22,373 nucleotides of DNA from a virus. Below are positions 1 through 6,398 of the stretch, piece by piece (within the stretch, counting starts at the first letter, position 1; every line of letters begins with the position of its first letter). The translations under genes were made by a program, and so were the position numbers. Below the pieces are notes generated by a model, which had not been told where the DNA came from, made no database searches, and saw only the letters and a program-made list of their open reading frames with translations. The DNA lies in the IMG/VR virus record IMGVR_UViG_3300032047_000150, positions 1 to 22,373 of that record. One strand, written 5' to 3'.

Positions 1-1
1 A

Positions 2-184
2 GTGCCTAGTTTAGTCCCAACATTGTCTAAAGATGAAATTGAGTTTCTAAGAACTAAAGAAGATGCAGTGCCTATACCTGAAGCAATACAAAGAAAAGCG
101 GCAGACCATGCTAAAAAAATGATTGAGCAAGGCAAAAGCCCATTCTATCAACAAGCAAAAAAGAAAAAGTCTCTTATTAAATGA
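2..184 (+). CDS. C-terminal part of unknown phage protein, 5' end cut by window
   Basis: The frame is open from the first bases of the window and stops with TGA at 182-184, sharing ATGA with the terminase start. A GTG at position 2 could be a start, but only one base precedes it, so the gene more likely begins upstream. The visible 60 residues are hydrophilic, helical-looking and end in a lysine-rich tail (QQAKKKKSLIK). A small protein immediately before a large terminase is often the small terminase subunit, but I see no helix-turn-helix or other diagnostic motif here, so function is left open. The overlap suggests translational coupling to the terminase. Confidence 0.6.
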   Translation: MPSLVPTLSKDEIEFLRTKEDAVPIPEAIQRKAADHAKKMIEQGKSPFYQQAKKKKSLIK

Positions 185-1644
185 GCCAAATACAATACGA
201 TTTATGCCCACAGGGACAAGTTCTTCAAGACTTTTCTGATTGTCGCGCACGTAACTCTTTTATCATGGGACCTTTAGGTTCTGGTAAAACAGTACAATGT
301 ATACTTAAACTGTTAGACCTTATCTGTGAACAACAACCTGTCTCTGACCCTGAACACAAAAACTACAACAAGCGTTTATCGAGAGTTATTGCGGCTCGTA
401 ACACCTATTCTGAACTGTTTTCTACAACAATAAAAGACTGGTTAGAGATACATGGGGAGCTAGGTGACTTCAAACAAGGCAATAAAGAACCCCCAACACA
501 CTTTATGCGCTTCAACCTAGAAGATGGAACAGAGGTTGAGTGTGATGTCGTATTTATCGCCTTTGACCGCCCTGAACACGTTAAAAAGGCAAGGGGTATA
601 CAATGTACTTGGGTGTGGCTAAACGAGACGAAAGAGCATTCTAAAGCCGTTTTAGATATGTTAGACCTACGTCATGGTCGTTACCCTTCTCCCAAAGAAG
701 GAATTAAGCCTACACATCATGGAATGCTAGGAGATTCTAACGCCCCTGATGAAGACCACTGGTATTTTAAACTAGCCGAGATCGAACGACCCAAAGATTG
801 GTCATTTTTTAGGCAGGCAGGGGGAGTTTACAAAGACGGTGAAGAGTGGAAAATAAACCCTAAAGCTGAAAACTTAAAGAACTTGCCTGATGGCTACTAT
901 GAGCGTGGTCTAAATGGTAAGTCTGATGACTGGATAAAGGTAAACTTAGCTAATGAATATGGTTTTGTATCGAACGGTAAGCCAGTACATCCTATGTACA
1001 CTGATAGCGTACACTGTCAACACATGGATGACTTTGAGCCATCCCTTGACTACCCTATCGTCTTAGGAATGGACTTTGGTCGTACACCTGCGTGTGCGTT
1101 TATACAACGAACTGCCATAGGCAGATGGATATGTTTCGATGAGATGGTACTTACTGACTCTGGTGCTGTTGATTTTGCACCTACACTTAAACGATATATT
1201 GAAGAAAAGTACCCTGACCATGAGTTCAAAGGGTGGGGTGATCCTTCTGGCAACAATAAAAACCAAGCCAACTCGGAAACACCATTCCAGATACTTCGTG
1301 CGGCAGGTGTTCCTTGTCAACCAACAGCATCTAATGACCCTCTAAAACGTAGAGCCGCCCTAGAAGTACCCATGAAAGAAATGTGTATGGATGGACAGCC
1401 ACGATTCGTTGTCCTACCCAAAGCCTCTATGATTCGTAAAGGTCTACAAGGCGGATTCTGTTACCGTAGAGTGCAGAAGTCAGGCGAACACTACACTGAC
1501 GAACCAGATAAAAATGAATACTCTCACCCTGTAGAAGCACTTGAGTACGCCCTACAAGGAGAAGGCGAAGGTCGCTCTGCATTGCGTGGGACTGGTAAGT
1601 TTACTAAGCCTACAACAGCAAAGGTTAATTTTAGTGTCTTCTGA
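181..1644 (+). CDS. terL: terminase large subunit (packaging ATPase and nuclease)
   Basis: This is the DNA-packaging motor: its N-terminal ATPase drives DNA into the prohead through the portal and its C-terminal RNase H-like nuclease cuts the concatemer. Walker A is GPLGSGKT at residues 30-37. Walker B with the catalytic acid is WVWLNE at 144-149 (E149). Nuclease candidates are D298 in GMDFG and D354 in GDPSG, plus the C-terminal YSHPVEALEYAL block (about 446-457), which matches the usual SH..DALRYAL signature with E in place of D. At 487 residues it has normal full length. The ATG at 181 overlaps the upstream stop (ATGA). Lying directly ahead of the portal, it is in the place common for many podo- and siphoviruses but not for T7, where the terminase is at the end of the late region. 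Confidence 0.95.
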   Translation: MSQIQYDLCPQGQVLQDFSDCRARNSFIMGPLGSGKTVQCILKLLDLICEQQPVSDPEHKNYNKRLSRVIAARNTYSELFSTTIKDWLEIHGELGDFKQGNKEPPTHFMRFNLEDGTEVECDVVFIAFDRPEHVKKARGIQCTWVWLNETKEHSKAVLDMLDLRHGRYPSPKEGIKPTHHGMLGDSNAPDEDHWYFKLAEIERPKDWSFFRQAGGVYKDGEEWKINPKAENLKNLPDGYYERGLNGKSDDWIKVNLANEYGFVSNGKPVHPMYTDSVHCQHMDDFEPSLDYPIVLGMDFGRTPACAFIQRTAIGRWICFDEMVLTDSGAVDFAPTLKRYIEEKYPDHEFKGWGDPSGNNKNQANSETPFQILRAAGVPCQPTASNDPLKRRAALEVPMKEMCMDGQPRFVVLPKASMIRKGLQGGFCYRRVQKSGEHYTDEPDKNEYSHPVEALEYALQGEGEGRSALRGTGKFTKPTTAKVNFSVF

Positions 1645-1654
1645 AGTGTATGTA

Positions 1655-1990
1655 GTGTTCAAAAATGACTCTTCTAATTGGTGGAGTCCATTTCTCAAAA
1701 AAGGAATTAGACACTGTTATGTGGTAAAACCATCAATAGATAGGCTAATTGTTTGCGGTAAGTCAACAAATGATTACGACTTGTTCACGATTGACGCAAA
1801 AAATGGTATAATCGATGATAATTATATTCTATTAGGTTATAAGCCCAAAAAGTGTAGACGCTTTTTATTCATGCTAAATACTTGTGTAGGGCATACGAAA
1901 CAGATATTAGGAATAAACAAGCCTTTTATCTGGACACCATATCAACTGTACAAATACATGAGGAAGAACAATGGGCGGATCAGCACCTAA
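1655..1990 (+). CDS. small His/Cys protein after terminase, possible permuted papain-like fold
   Basis: The frame is open from 1541, but its first part only mirrors the terminase. The protein-like portion begins just past the terminase stop; I chose GTG at 1655, with GTG at 1646 as an alternative. Neither has a strong ribosome site, so the start is uncertain. The 111 residues show H20 in GIRHCYVV, a strand-rich middle, then C77 in NTCVGHTKQILGI followed by PFIWTPYQLYKYM. A His before a helix-starting Cys is the order seen in circularly permuted NlpC/P60 or LRAT-like enzymes. This resemblance is my inference; no activity is established. I recall similar proteins beside terminases in other phages. 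The end overlaps the next gene by 20 bp. Confidence 0.65.
   Translation: MFKNDSSNWWSPFLKKGIRHCYVVKPSIDRLIVCGKSTNDYDLFTIDAKNGIIDDNYILLGYKPKKCRRFLFMLNTCVGHTKQILGINKPFIWTPYQLYKYMRKNNGRIST
1784..1812 (+). promoter_or_regulatory. possible sigma-70 promoter with extended -10
   Basis: A perfect extended -10 (TGG then TATAAT, 1804-1812) is preceded 17 bp upstream by TTCACG (1784-1789), a four-of-six match to the -35 consensus. It would drive the 80-residue gene, portal and scaffold. It lies inside the coding region of the His/Cys protein and the DNA is AT-rich, so chance is a real possibility. Confidence 0.3.
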
Positions 1991-2213
1991 ACCACCAGAA
2001 CCAACACCCGAAGAAATTGCATTAGAAAAAAGAACTCAACTTGGTTTGCGTAGAGAACGTGCTAAAACAGAGCGCATGTTAAAAGCACAGGCTCGCGGCA
2101 AGTTAGGCGTTAAGTCATTACTTGGTGGTATTAAGCCTGACACTGGCATGAAGCAAGAAGATGTTGTTCATAGCAAAGCTATATCTAGCGAAAAGCGCGA
2201 TAGGGCTTTATAA
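1971..2213 (+). CDS. small conserved phage protein before portal, function unknown
   Basis: This 80-residue hydrophilic protein starts MGGSAPKPPEPTPEEIALEKR, followed by an Arg/Lys-rich helical stretch (residues about 22-50, RTQLGLRRERAKTERMLKAQ) and a glycine-containing tail. The Gly/Pro-rich start followed by a charged helix is a pattern I recognise in small genes next to portals in other phages, perhaps minor virion proteins, but I cannot name a function. A good ribosome site (AGGAAG at 1961-1966) precedes the ATG. Its stop TAA shares a base with the portal ATG (TAATG at 2211-2215), so the two are probably translationally coupled. Confidence 0.75.
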   Translation: MGGSAPKPPEPTPEEIALEKRTQLGLRRERAKTERMLKAQARGKLGVKSLLGGIKPDTGMKQEDVVHSKAISSEKRDRAL

Positions 2214-3793
2214 TGAAGATACCATCTGAACTTGGCACTATTCAAGACCTTAAAAAACGCGAAGCTAACGCTTTTAAACGCGCCACACACTGGACTGATA
2301 CGCTTGATGATGCGTATGAATACTTTCTTCCTAACCGAAACTTGTTTGAAACTGTGGTTGCAGGGCAAAAGAAGATGGATAAAATCTTCGACTCTACTGC
2401 TCTTGAGGCTATCCAACAGGGTGCAAGTAAGCTACAAGAAAACGTAGCCCCTATCTGGTCGCGTTGGGCTACTTTTGAGCCATCACTTCGCATAATGAAG
2501 CTTCTACAAACAGGTCAGTTTAACGTTTCAGAAGAAGACATTAGACGCAACCTTGAAGAGCAAGCAGAAGAAGTCTTTGACTACATCAACCGCTCTAACT
2601 TTGCTACACAGTTCTATGAGCATGCACTAGACCTCTTGATTGGTACAGGCACACTTCGTATTGACGAAGATGAAGATGATGATATGCCTATTGTCTTCAA
2701 TGCTATCCCACAGAAAGGTATTGCGTTTGAGGAAGGTCCACAAGGAAATGTAGAAACACACTGGCGTAGATTTGAGGTCAAAGCAAAAGACCTGCCCCGC
2801 AAGTGGAAAGGATTTAAAGCATCTCCATCAATGGCTAAAGTAATCAAAGACAAGCCTGACACTATGGTCAAAGCCTATGAGGGTGTTGTTTATTTGCAGA
2901 AATCTAAAACCTATTACGGTTGTCTGTGGGTAGGAAAAGAAGATACATTAAGTTGGACTGAAGATTACGGTAAGTCATCACCGTGGGTAACAGGTCGTTA
3001 CTCTAAAGTAGCAGGTGAGATTCGTGGTCGTGGTCCTGCCCTACAAGCACTGCCTGATGTTAAGTCGCTGAATAAAGCTAAAGAGTTTACCCTACAAAAG
3101 GCGGCAATCGACCTTGCAGGTATGTACACTGCTACTGATGATGGCGTGACTAACCCCTACAATATTAGCATAAGCCCCGGAGTTGTTATTCCAGTTGGTT
3201 CTAACAACAACGCTAACCCATCTTTAAGACGCTTAGACACTGGTGCTAACTTGCAGTTGTCCCAATTTGTTATTAATGATCTACAAATGAATATTAAAAA
3301 GGCTTTATTTAACGATCTGCGCGATCCAACAGGTGCAGTTAGATCAGCTACAGAGGTAGCTATTGAGTCGCGTGAACTAGCAAAACGTATTGGTTCTGCG
3401 TTTGGTCGCTTGCAAACTGAAGTATTAATCCCTATTATAAAGCGTGTTGTTGCTATATTAACTCGTAGAGGGCTTATACAGCCTCTTCAGTTAGATGGTA
3501 GAGACATTGATATTAAATTTATGTCACCACTAGCAAGACAGCAGGACGCTGAAGATATACTTAATGTTCAACAAGCTGTACAGTTTGTATTAACAACAGC
3601 AGGTCCAGATGAAGCGCGTATTGGTCTGAAGACTGAAGAGTTCGCATCTTGGGTTGCTGAAAAAGCAGGAGTTCCTGCAAGTCTGATACGAAGTGATGCT
3701 GAGAAACAGCAAGTAATGCAAGCAGGAGCGCAAGCATTTGAACAGGGTGCTACGAAAGGTGAGCAACCAATGCAAGGACAGACTACACTTTGA
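2213..3793 (+). CDS. portal protein (head-to-tail connector)
   Basis: This is the twelve-subunit ring at the capsid vertex through which DNA enters and leaves. The 526 residues fit the podovirus head-to-tail connecting family (T7 gp8-like). Recognisable parts are the opening helix region with ATHWTDTLDDAYEYFLPNR (about 22-40) and DKIFDSTALEAIQQGASKLQ (about 56-75). A middle stretch, WVTGRYSKVAGEIRGRGPA, is followed by LPDVKSLNK (about 260-287). After these come RDPTGAVRSATEV and a long helical section, then a Gln/Gly-rich tail. The family is well known for the P.....R..........YGRGP motif, here RYSKVAGEIRGRGP. The gene sits between a small coupled gene and the Bbp19-like gene, whose TTG start overlaps this stop by four bases. 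Confidence 0.93.
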   Translation: MKIPSELGTIQDLKKREANAFKRATHWTDTLDDAYEYFLPNRNLFETVVAGQKKMDKIFDSTALEAIQQGASKLQENVAPIWSRWATFEPSLRIMKLLQTGQFNVSEEDIRRNLEEQAEEVFDYINRSNFATQFYEHALDLLIGTGTLRIDEDEDDDMPIVFNAIPQKGIAFEEGPQGNVETHWRRFEVKAKDLPRKWKGFKASPSMAKVIKDKPDTMVKAYEGVVYLQKSKTYYGCLWVGKEDTLSWTEDYGKSSPWVTGRYSKVAGEIRGRGPALQALPDVKSLNKAKEFTLQKAAIDLAGMYTATDDGVTNPYNISISPGVVIPVGSNNNANPSLRRLDTGANLQLSQFVINDLQMNIKKALFNDLRDPTGAVRSATEVAIESRELAKRIGSAFGRLQTEVLIPIIKRVVAILTRRGLIQPLQLDGRDIDIKFMSPLARQQDAEDILNVQQAVQFVLTTAGPDEARIGLKTEEFASWVAEKAGVPASLIRSDAEKQQVMQAGAQAFEQGATKGEQPMQGQTTL

Positions 3794-4071
3794 GTTGGAA
3801 CAAAATAGACAAGGCTTCTACGGAAACCAAATCTAAATACGCAGAAGAGCAAAGAATAAAAGCCATTGAACTTGCTAAGGCATACAATGGCTGTTTCTCT
3901 ACGCCTGAAGGAAAGAGAGTCCTTGAAGATTTAACGTCTCGTTTTATCTACGGCAACGATACCCCCTTTGAATCACAGAACGTGAACTATGAAGCGGCTT
4001 ACCATAATGGTGAGTCTGGAGTGGTGAAGTATGTGATCAATTTAATACAACAAGCTAAAGTAAGAGGTTAA
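3790..4071 (+). CDS. Bbp19-like phage protein
   Basis: The 93-residue protein contains the pattern CFSTPEGKRVLEDLTSRF (about 35-52) followed by a Tyr/His-containing segment and GVVKYVINLIQQA near the end. This resembles the small Bbp19-type proteins found between portal and scaffold in podoviruses such as Bordetella phage BPP-1. Role is not established; its position suggests a minor head or head-tail part. The start is an unusual TTG at 3790 that shares TTGA with the portal stop. No later in-frame ATG precedes the conserved block, which supports this start and implies coupling to portal translation. Confidence 0.8.
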   Translation: MSWNKIDKASTETKSKYAEEQRIKAIELAKAYNGCFSTPEGKRVLEDLTSRFIYGNDTPFESQNVNYEAAYHNGESGVVKYVINLIQQAKVRG

Positions 4072-4072
4072 T

Positions 4073-4783
4073 ATGTCAGACGAACAAGCCGAAGTACAAG
4101 AAGCTACTTCTGATACCTTGTTAGACAATGCTGAACCCACGTTAAGTGAGAACGAGTATTTTCTAGCTGAAGGTATTAAAGGTACAGGTGAAACCCCAGA
4201 GTGGTACAAAGCAGATAAGTACCAGTCAGTAGCAGAGCAAGCCAAAGCATACACTGAACTAGAAAAAAAGTTTGGTGGATTTAAAGGCGCACCTAAAGAT
4301 GGTTACTCTGCCCCTGAAGGTGTAGAGCAAGATGATGCGTTACTTGCTGAATTAACTGAGTTTGCTAAAGATACCAATATGTCTCAAGAGGCGTATGGTC
4401 GTGCATGGGAACTTTTAACAGCACAAGAGCAAGCCGTTGAAGAAGTCACTGCTGAACAAGAGATGGCGAAGCTAGGTGAAAACGCTACGCAACGACTGAA
4501 GACTGTTGAAGGGTTTTTAAAGAACAACTTAGACGCAGATACTTATACTCAAGTGCAAGACTTAGTAACAACCGCTGAAAGCGTACAGCTAATTGAAGCT
4601 ATCGTTAAGGCAACTGTCCCTGCTAAACTTCCTATCGAGGGTGGTGAGCATCCTGCAGGATTAACGTGGGCAGATGTAGAAGCAGAAATGTTTAAGAAAG
4701 ATGAGAAAGGCAATCTTCTTCGCAGTGTGGATATTAACCACGAACGCAAAGTTCAACAGATGATGGCATCATTTGGCGGTTGA
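4073..4783 (+). CDS. capsid assembly scaffolding protein
   Basis: This is an internal scaffold that guides capsid protein into a prohead and leaves before or during packaging. The 236 residues are highly acidic and helical. After an acidic, Ser/Thr-rich head (1-30) comes the family hallmark PEWYKADKYQSVAEQAKAY, then TELEKKFGGFKGAPKDGY (about 42-79). The rest is long charged helix (LLAELTEFAKDTNMSQEAYGRAWELL). It ends with a basic helix around VDINHERKVQQMMASFGG, as expected for the coat-binding end of such scaffolds. It is the last gene before the leader of the capsid gene, and a consensus-like promoter begins within a few bases of its stop. Confidence 0.92.
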   Translation: MSDEQAEVQEATSDTLLDNAEPTLSENEYFLAEGIKGTGETPEWYKADKYQSVAEQAKAYTELEKKFGGFKGAPKDGYSAPEGVEQDDALLAELTEFAKDTNMSQEAYGRAWELLTAQEQAVEEVTAEQEMAKLGENATQRLKTVEGFLKNNLDADTYTQVQDLVTTAESVQLIEAIVKATVPAKLPIEGGEHPAGLTWADVEAEMFKKDEKGNLLRSVDINHERKVQQMMASFGG

Positions 4784-4785
4784 TA

Positions 4786-4815
4786 TTTACAAGTATGGGT
4801 GTTCGGTGTTATAAT
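4786..4815 (+). promoter_or_regulatory. sigma-70 promoter of capsid gene, extended -10
   Basis: The -35 is TTTACA (4786-4791, five of six consensus bases), followed by an 18 bp spacer, an extended TG (4807-4808) and a perfect TATAAT (4810-4815). A start near 4821-4823 would give a leader of about 117 bases before the capsid ATG. It occupies the only sizeable non-coding gap of the window, directly before the most abundantly needed protein. Confidence 0.8.
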
Positions 4816-4823
4816 ACGGCATC

Positions 4824-4885
4824 GAATACCCTTTCTAAGGCTCGATAAATTTAGGTTGGATGCTGACCAAATTTATTGGGTACTC
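4824..4885 (+). promoter_or_regulatory. structured RNA leader (hairpin) of capsid gene
   Basis: The transcript start is followed by an extended inverted repeat. The inner stem pairs 4844-4856 with 4866-4877: GATAAATTT, bulged A, then GGT against ACC and AAATTTATT, with one G-T wobble. An outer stem pairs GAATACCC (4824-4831) with GGGTACTC (4878-4885), seven of eight bases, leaving a one-sided bulge at 4832-4842 (4843 could alternatively pair with 4878). It has no U-tract right after it, so it is not a terminator. Possible roles, all inferred: mRNA stabiliser, RNase III processing site, or translational control. Confidence 0.55.
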
Positions 4886-4938
4886 AGCTAAAACCTTGAA
4901 AAACTTTTAAATTAAATCTCTTTTTCGAGGATATTATA

Positions 4939-5784
4939 ATGAGTATTAACTTATCTCCAGTAGCTGTTACTGAATTTGACAGCATGGTAAAACACGCGTT
5001 TCAAAACGCATCTCTCCTTCGTGACACCGTAACTGTGCGTAACAACGTAGTTGGTGACACTTACAAGTTTCGTGCAATGGGCAAAGGTCTAGCTAATCAA
5101 AAAGCTACCAGTGCTGATGTTGATCCAATGGATGTTGCACACAGCCTTATCACTGCAACTTTGTCAAACTGGAATGCTCCAGAGTACACTGATGTATTTG
5201 ATCAAGCTGAAGTAAACTTTGACGAAAAACAAGAGCTAGCTACTACTATTGCAGGTGCATTGGGTCGTAGACTTGACCAACTTGTAATTGCACAATTAGA
5301 TGCCGCTACTGTCACATCTGTTGGTTTAGATACTACTGCTCTTAGCCCAGACGATATTGTTTCGGCTAAAATTAAACTAGTAGAAAATGGTGTAGGTTCA
5401 GGCGACTTGTTTACTGTCATTAATGCTAAAGGTTTGTCTGACTTGTTAGGTGCTGAAAAAATTTCATCATCTGATTATGCTAATGTTAAAGCTCTAGTAA
5501 ATGGTGAAGTTGATACATTTGCAGGCTTTAAAGTTATTGTAATGGAAGACCGTTCAGGCAGTGCTGGTGAAGGCGGTTTGGCTGTAGATGGTACAACTAA
5601 TGCTGTTAAAGCATACGCTTACAGCAAAGAAGCTGTTGGTCTTGCTATTGGTATGGATATGAAAACCTCTATTGACTACGTTCCACAAAAGACTTCTTTC
5701 TTGTGTAACGGTATGTTGAAAGCAGGCGCGGCTGTTCGTGATACAGCAGGCGTAGTTCGTATTGGATACGACAACGTACTATAA
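4939..5784 (+). CDS. major capsid protein (HK97 fold family expected)
   Basis: This protein forms the icosahedral shell. It has 281 residues, short for a coat protein but in line with the small podovirus-type coat family. Typical stretches are TVRNNVVGDTYKFRAMGKG (about 31-49), DVDPMDVAHSLITATLSNW and APEYTDVFDQAEVNFDEKQE (about 80-99). These are followed by LATTIAGALGRRLDQLVIAQLDAA and a C-terminal half with VDTFAGFKVIVMEDR and a closing GVVRIGYDNVL. Its place after the scaffold fixes the call. The ribosome site GAGG (4927-4930) is 8 bases from the ATG. It has its own promoter upstream and a strong terminator just downstream, so it can be made as a separate abundant mRNA. Confidence 0.93.
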   Translation: MSINLSPVAVTEFDSMVKHAFQNASLLRDTVTVRNNVVGDTYKFRAMGKGLANQKATSADVDPMDVAHSLITATLSNWNAPEYTDVFDQAEVNFDEKQELATTIAGALGRRLDQLVIAQLDAATVTSVGLDTTALSPDDIVSAKIKLVENGVGSGDLFTVINAKGLSDLLGAEKISSSDYANVKALVNGEVDTFAGFKVIVMEDRSGSAGEGGLAVDGTTNAVKAYAYSKEAVGLAIGMDMKTSIDYVPQKTSFLCNGMLKAGAAVRDTAGVVRIGYDNVL

Positions 5785-5794
5785 GTAACACCAT

Positions 5795-5819
5795 AAGGGG
5801 GGTTCGCCCCCCTTTTTTT
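5795..5819 (+). terminator. rho-independent terminator after capsid gene
   Basis: A perfect stem AAGGGGGG (5795-5802) and CCCCCCTT (5807-5814) closes a TTCG tetraloop and runs into a T-tract to 5819. This is a textbook strong intrinsic terminator 10 bases past the capsid stop. The tail genes beyond it must be reached by read-through or from a promoter I could not identify. Confidence 0.95.
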
Positions 5820-5840
5820 ATTTATACATAAAGGTAAATC

Positions 5841-6398
5841 ATGGCTAGTAAAATAGATTTAATTTCTAACGCATTAATTCTGATAGGTGATTTGCCAATA
5901 ACATCACTGACTGGCAACTCTCGCGCACAGGTTGTAGCTAATAACTTGTATGACAATGTGGTGCAAAACGAACTAACAAAGTATCGTTGGGGCTTTGCTC
6001 GTAAGAAAGCACAACTTAACAAGGATGCTACAGCTATTGTTGGTACAGAGTGGAACGCTAAGTACACTTTGCCTGCTGACTTACTTACACTAATTAAGCT
6101 GAATCCAAATCAGCCATACCAAATTATTGAAGACAAGGTTTATATAAATCACAGTGGTGACTTGTACTGTGACTATATTGCTAATGTCTCTGAAGCAGAG
6201 TTTCCTGTGTACTTTTCTAAGATGATTGAGTATGCACTAGCTAAAGACTTTGCTATGTCTATCCGTGATAACGCTACTACTAAACAAGTTATGGCTATGG
6301 AGTATGAAAACCAATCTCGCATGGCTCGATACACTGATAGTCAGCAACACCCTATTACACCAATACAGAGTAGACCATTCCTTGATGTGAGGTACTAA
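5841..6398 (+). CDS. tail tubular protein A / head completion adaptor (T7 gp11-like)
   Basis: This adaptor ring binds under the portal and links it to the nozzle; it seals the filled head. The 185 residues begin KIDLISNALILIGDLPITSL and continue to VVANNLYDNVVQNELTKYRWGFARK (about 31-55). That is the standard opening of the T7 gp11 / P22 gp4-like family (repeated helices, then YR/W in the .....WNFA.. position). A middle motif WNAKYTLPADLLTLIKL (about 73-89) is also typical. AAGGTAA (5830-5836) serves as ribosome site. The stop shares a base with the next ATG (TAATG), so A and B are coupled. Confidence 0.9.
   Translation: MASKIDLISNALILIGDLPITSLTGNSRAQVVANNLYDNVVQNELTKYRWGFARKKAQLNKDATAIVGTEWNAKYTLPADLLTLIKLNPNQPYQIIEDKVYINHSGDLYCDYIANVSEAEFPVYFSKMIEYALAKDFAMSIRDNATTKQVMAMEYENQSRMARYTDSQQHPITPIQSRPFLDVRY

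Noticed and set aside
1541-1654. Upstream extension of the His/Cys gene to an ATG at 1541
   Set aside because: It lies almost entirely within the terminase coding region in another frame and its residues look like a frame shadow; protein-like sequence begins after the terminase stop.
4824-4885. Capsid leader hairpin as a terminator or tRNA
   Set aside because: No U-tract follows, and the fold lacks a cloverleaf, CCA end or T-arm signature.
5762-5785. Promoter for the tail genes near the end of the capsid gene (TTGGAT and TATAAG)
   Set aside because: Spacing is only about 12 bases and the -35 match is poor.
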